From assembly GCA_017302075.1 (NCBI GenBank), contig JAFLEB010000005.1, forward strand, positions 1-34,233: a stretch of 34,233 nt of DNA, read 5' to 3'. The notes beneath the pieces were generated by a model. That model did no database searches and had not been told where the DNA came from. It worked only from the letters and a program-made list of their open reading frames with translations. Shown here piece by piece: positions 33,874-34,233 of the stretch. The position numbers were made by a program, and so were the translations under genes. Position 1 is the first letter of the stretch. The number at the start of each line of letters is the position of its first letter. The stretch comes from Lysobacterales bacterium (GTDB taxonomy: Bacteria > Pseudomonadota > Gammaproteobacteria > Xanthomonadales > Xanthomonadaceae).

Positions 33874-34233
33874 CGCCGCGGGGCAACGGCGCCCGCCGCG
33901 CGGCCGCCGGCGGCTGCGCACCCGCATCATCGTCACCATCACCCTGCTCGGGTTCTGCCTGACGGCGTTGTTCGCCTATTCCACCACGCTGCTGCGGACG
34001 CGCGTGGAGAACCAGCTGCTCTCGGATGCGCTCAACCGCAACATCGATGCCTATGCCAGCGCGTTCGAGCGCGATCCGACCAATGCGACCTTCGCCTTCG
34101 AGGGCGTGCAGGGCTGGGTGTACGCCAACGAGCGCCTCGCCAACGCGCCGGCCGATTGGCGCGGGTTGCGCGACGGCATCCACGAACTGCATGGCGTGGA
34201 GGAGAACGGCCAGGCCTTCGCCTACAAGCTCGC
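33860..34233 (+). CDS. Sensor histidine kinase, 3' end outside the window
   Basis: An ATG at 33860, inside the last codons of the response-regulator gene, opens a frame that runs off the end (124 complete codons). The product begins with a basic N-terminus (RRPPRGRRRLRTR), then a membrane helix at about residues 23-42 (IIVTITLLGFCLTALFAYST). A periplasmic sensor region follows (VENQLLSDALNRNIDAYASAF and later QGWVYANERLANAP). HAMP, dimerisation and ATPase domains would lie beyond the window. Identification rests on topology and on pairing with the OmpR-type regulator; the sensor region matches no ligand-binding domain I recognise. Confidence 0.8.
   Translation, partial: MPTADAAGQRRPPRGRRRLRTRIIVTITLLGFCLTALFAYSTTLLRTRVENQLLSDALNRNIDAYASAFERDPTNATFAFEGVQGWVYANERLANAPADWRGLRDGIHELHGVEENGQAFAYKL

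Overview
The window is 34,233 bp of very GC-rich chromosomal DNA. Gene content and gene order point to a Gammaproteobacterium of the Lysobacteraceae (Xanthomonadaceae), such as Lysobacter, Luteimonas or a relative. The evidence is a gap-pgk-pyk-class I fba glycolytic cluster, a thiS-thiG-trmB operon, -10 boxes of the form GCTAGNNT with poor -35 boxes, and a TGTAGGAGCG-type repeat. No phage, integrase, IS element or CRISPR array is visible. Genes are packed tightly; the longest gene-free stretch is 266 bp (32924-33189). Genus assignment is inference.

Region 1 (1-5228, + strand) reads as one operon. It holds the 3' part of an RND adaptor, a 1086-residue RND permease, then three small thiol-redox proteins: an OsmC-like protein, thioredoxin 2 and an AhpD-like CxxC-H protein. 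Two junctions are ATGA-type overlaps. Region 2 (5242-6796, - strand) holds an exported S1/P1-type zinc nuclease and an OmpW-family porin. A good FNR-type box lies at the spacing expected for activation of ompW.

Region 3 (6955-16840, + strand) is the lower-glycolysis cluster: gap, a strong terminator, pgk, pyk and fba. Two exported proteins of unknown role sit inside it between pgk and pyk: a DUF3857/transglutaminase-like protein and a Sel1-repeat protein. A small TonB-C-terminus-like exported protein lies between pyk and fba. Region 4 (16984-22569, + strand) has a small L7/L12-like tail-anchored protein, a second RND pair (lipoprotein adaptor plus HAE1 permease) and a TrmH-family rRNA methyltransferase whose stop codon lies in a REP-like repeat.

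Region 5 (22642-29738, mostly - strand) contains an M28 aminopeptidase, mscL, an FAH-family hydrolase, a small membrane protein, a divergent Rieske ferredoxin-like protein (+), and the operon thiS-thiG-trmB-SLC13-type transporter. Region 6 (29866-34233, + strand) has a GDSL esterase autotransporter, tRNA-Gly(CCC), a RimK-like ATP-grasp ligase, a 266-bp intergenic region, and an OmpR-family response regulator overlapping the start of its histidine kinase, which runs off the window.

The best candidate for something undescribed is in that last intergenic region (about 32930-33058). A -10-like box is followed by three successive inverted repeats and a perfect intrinsic terminator, one loop exposing a run of five C. 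This is the expected layout of a trans-acting small RNA of about 115 nt. The second candidate is the transglutaminase/Sel1 pair inside the glycolysis cluster, whose first gene has its ribosome-binding site in a hairpin.
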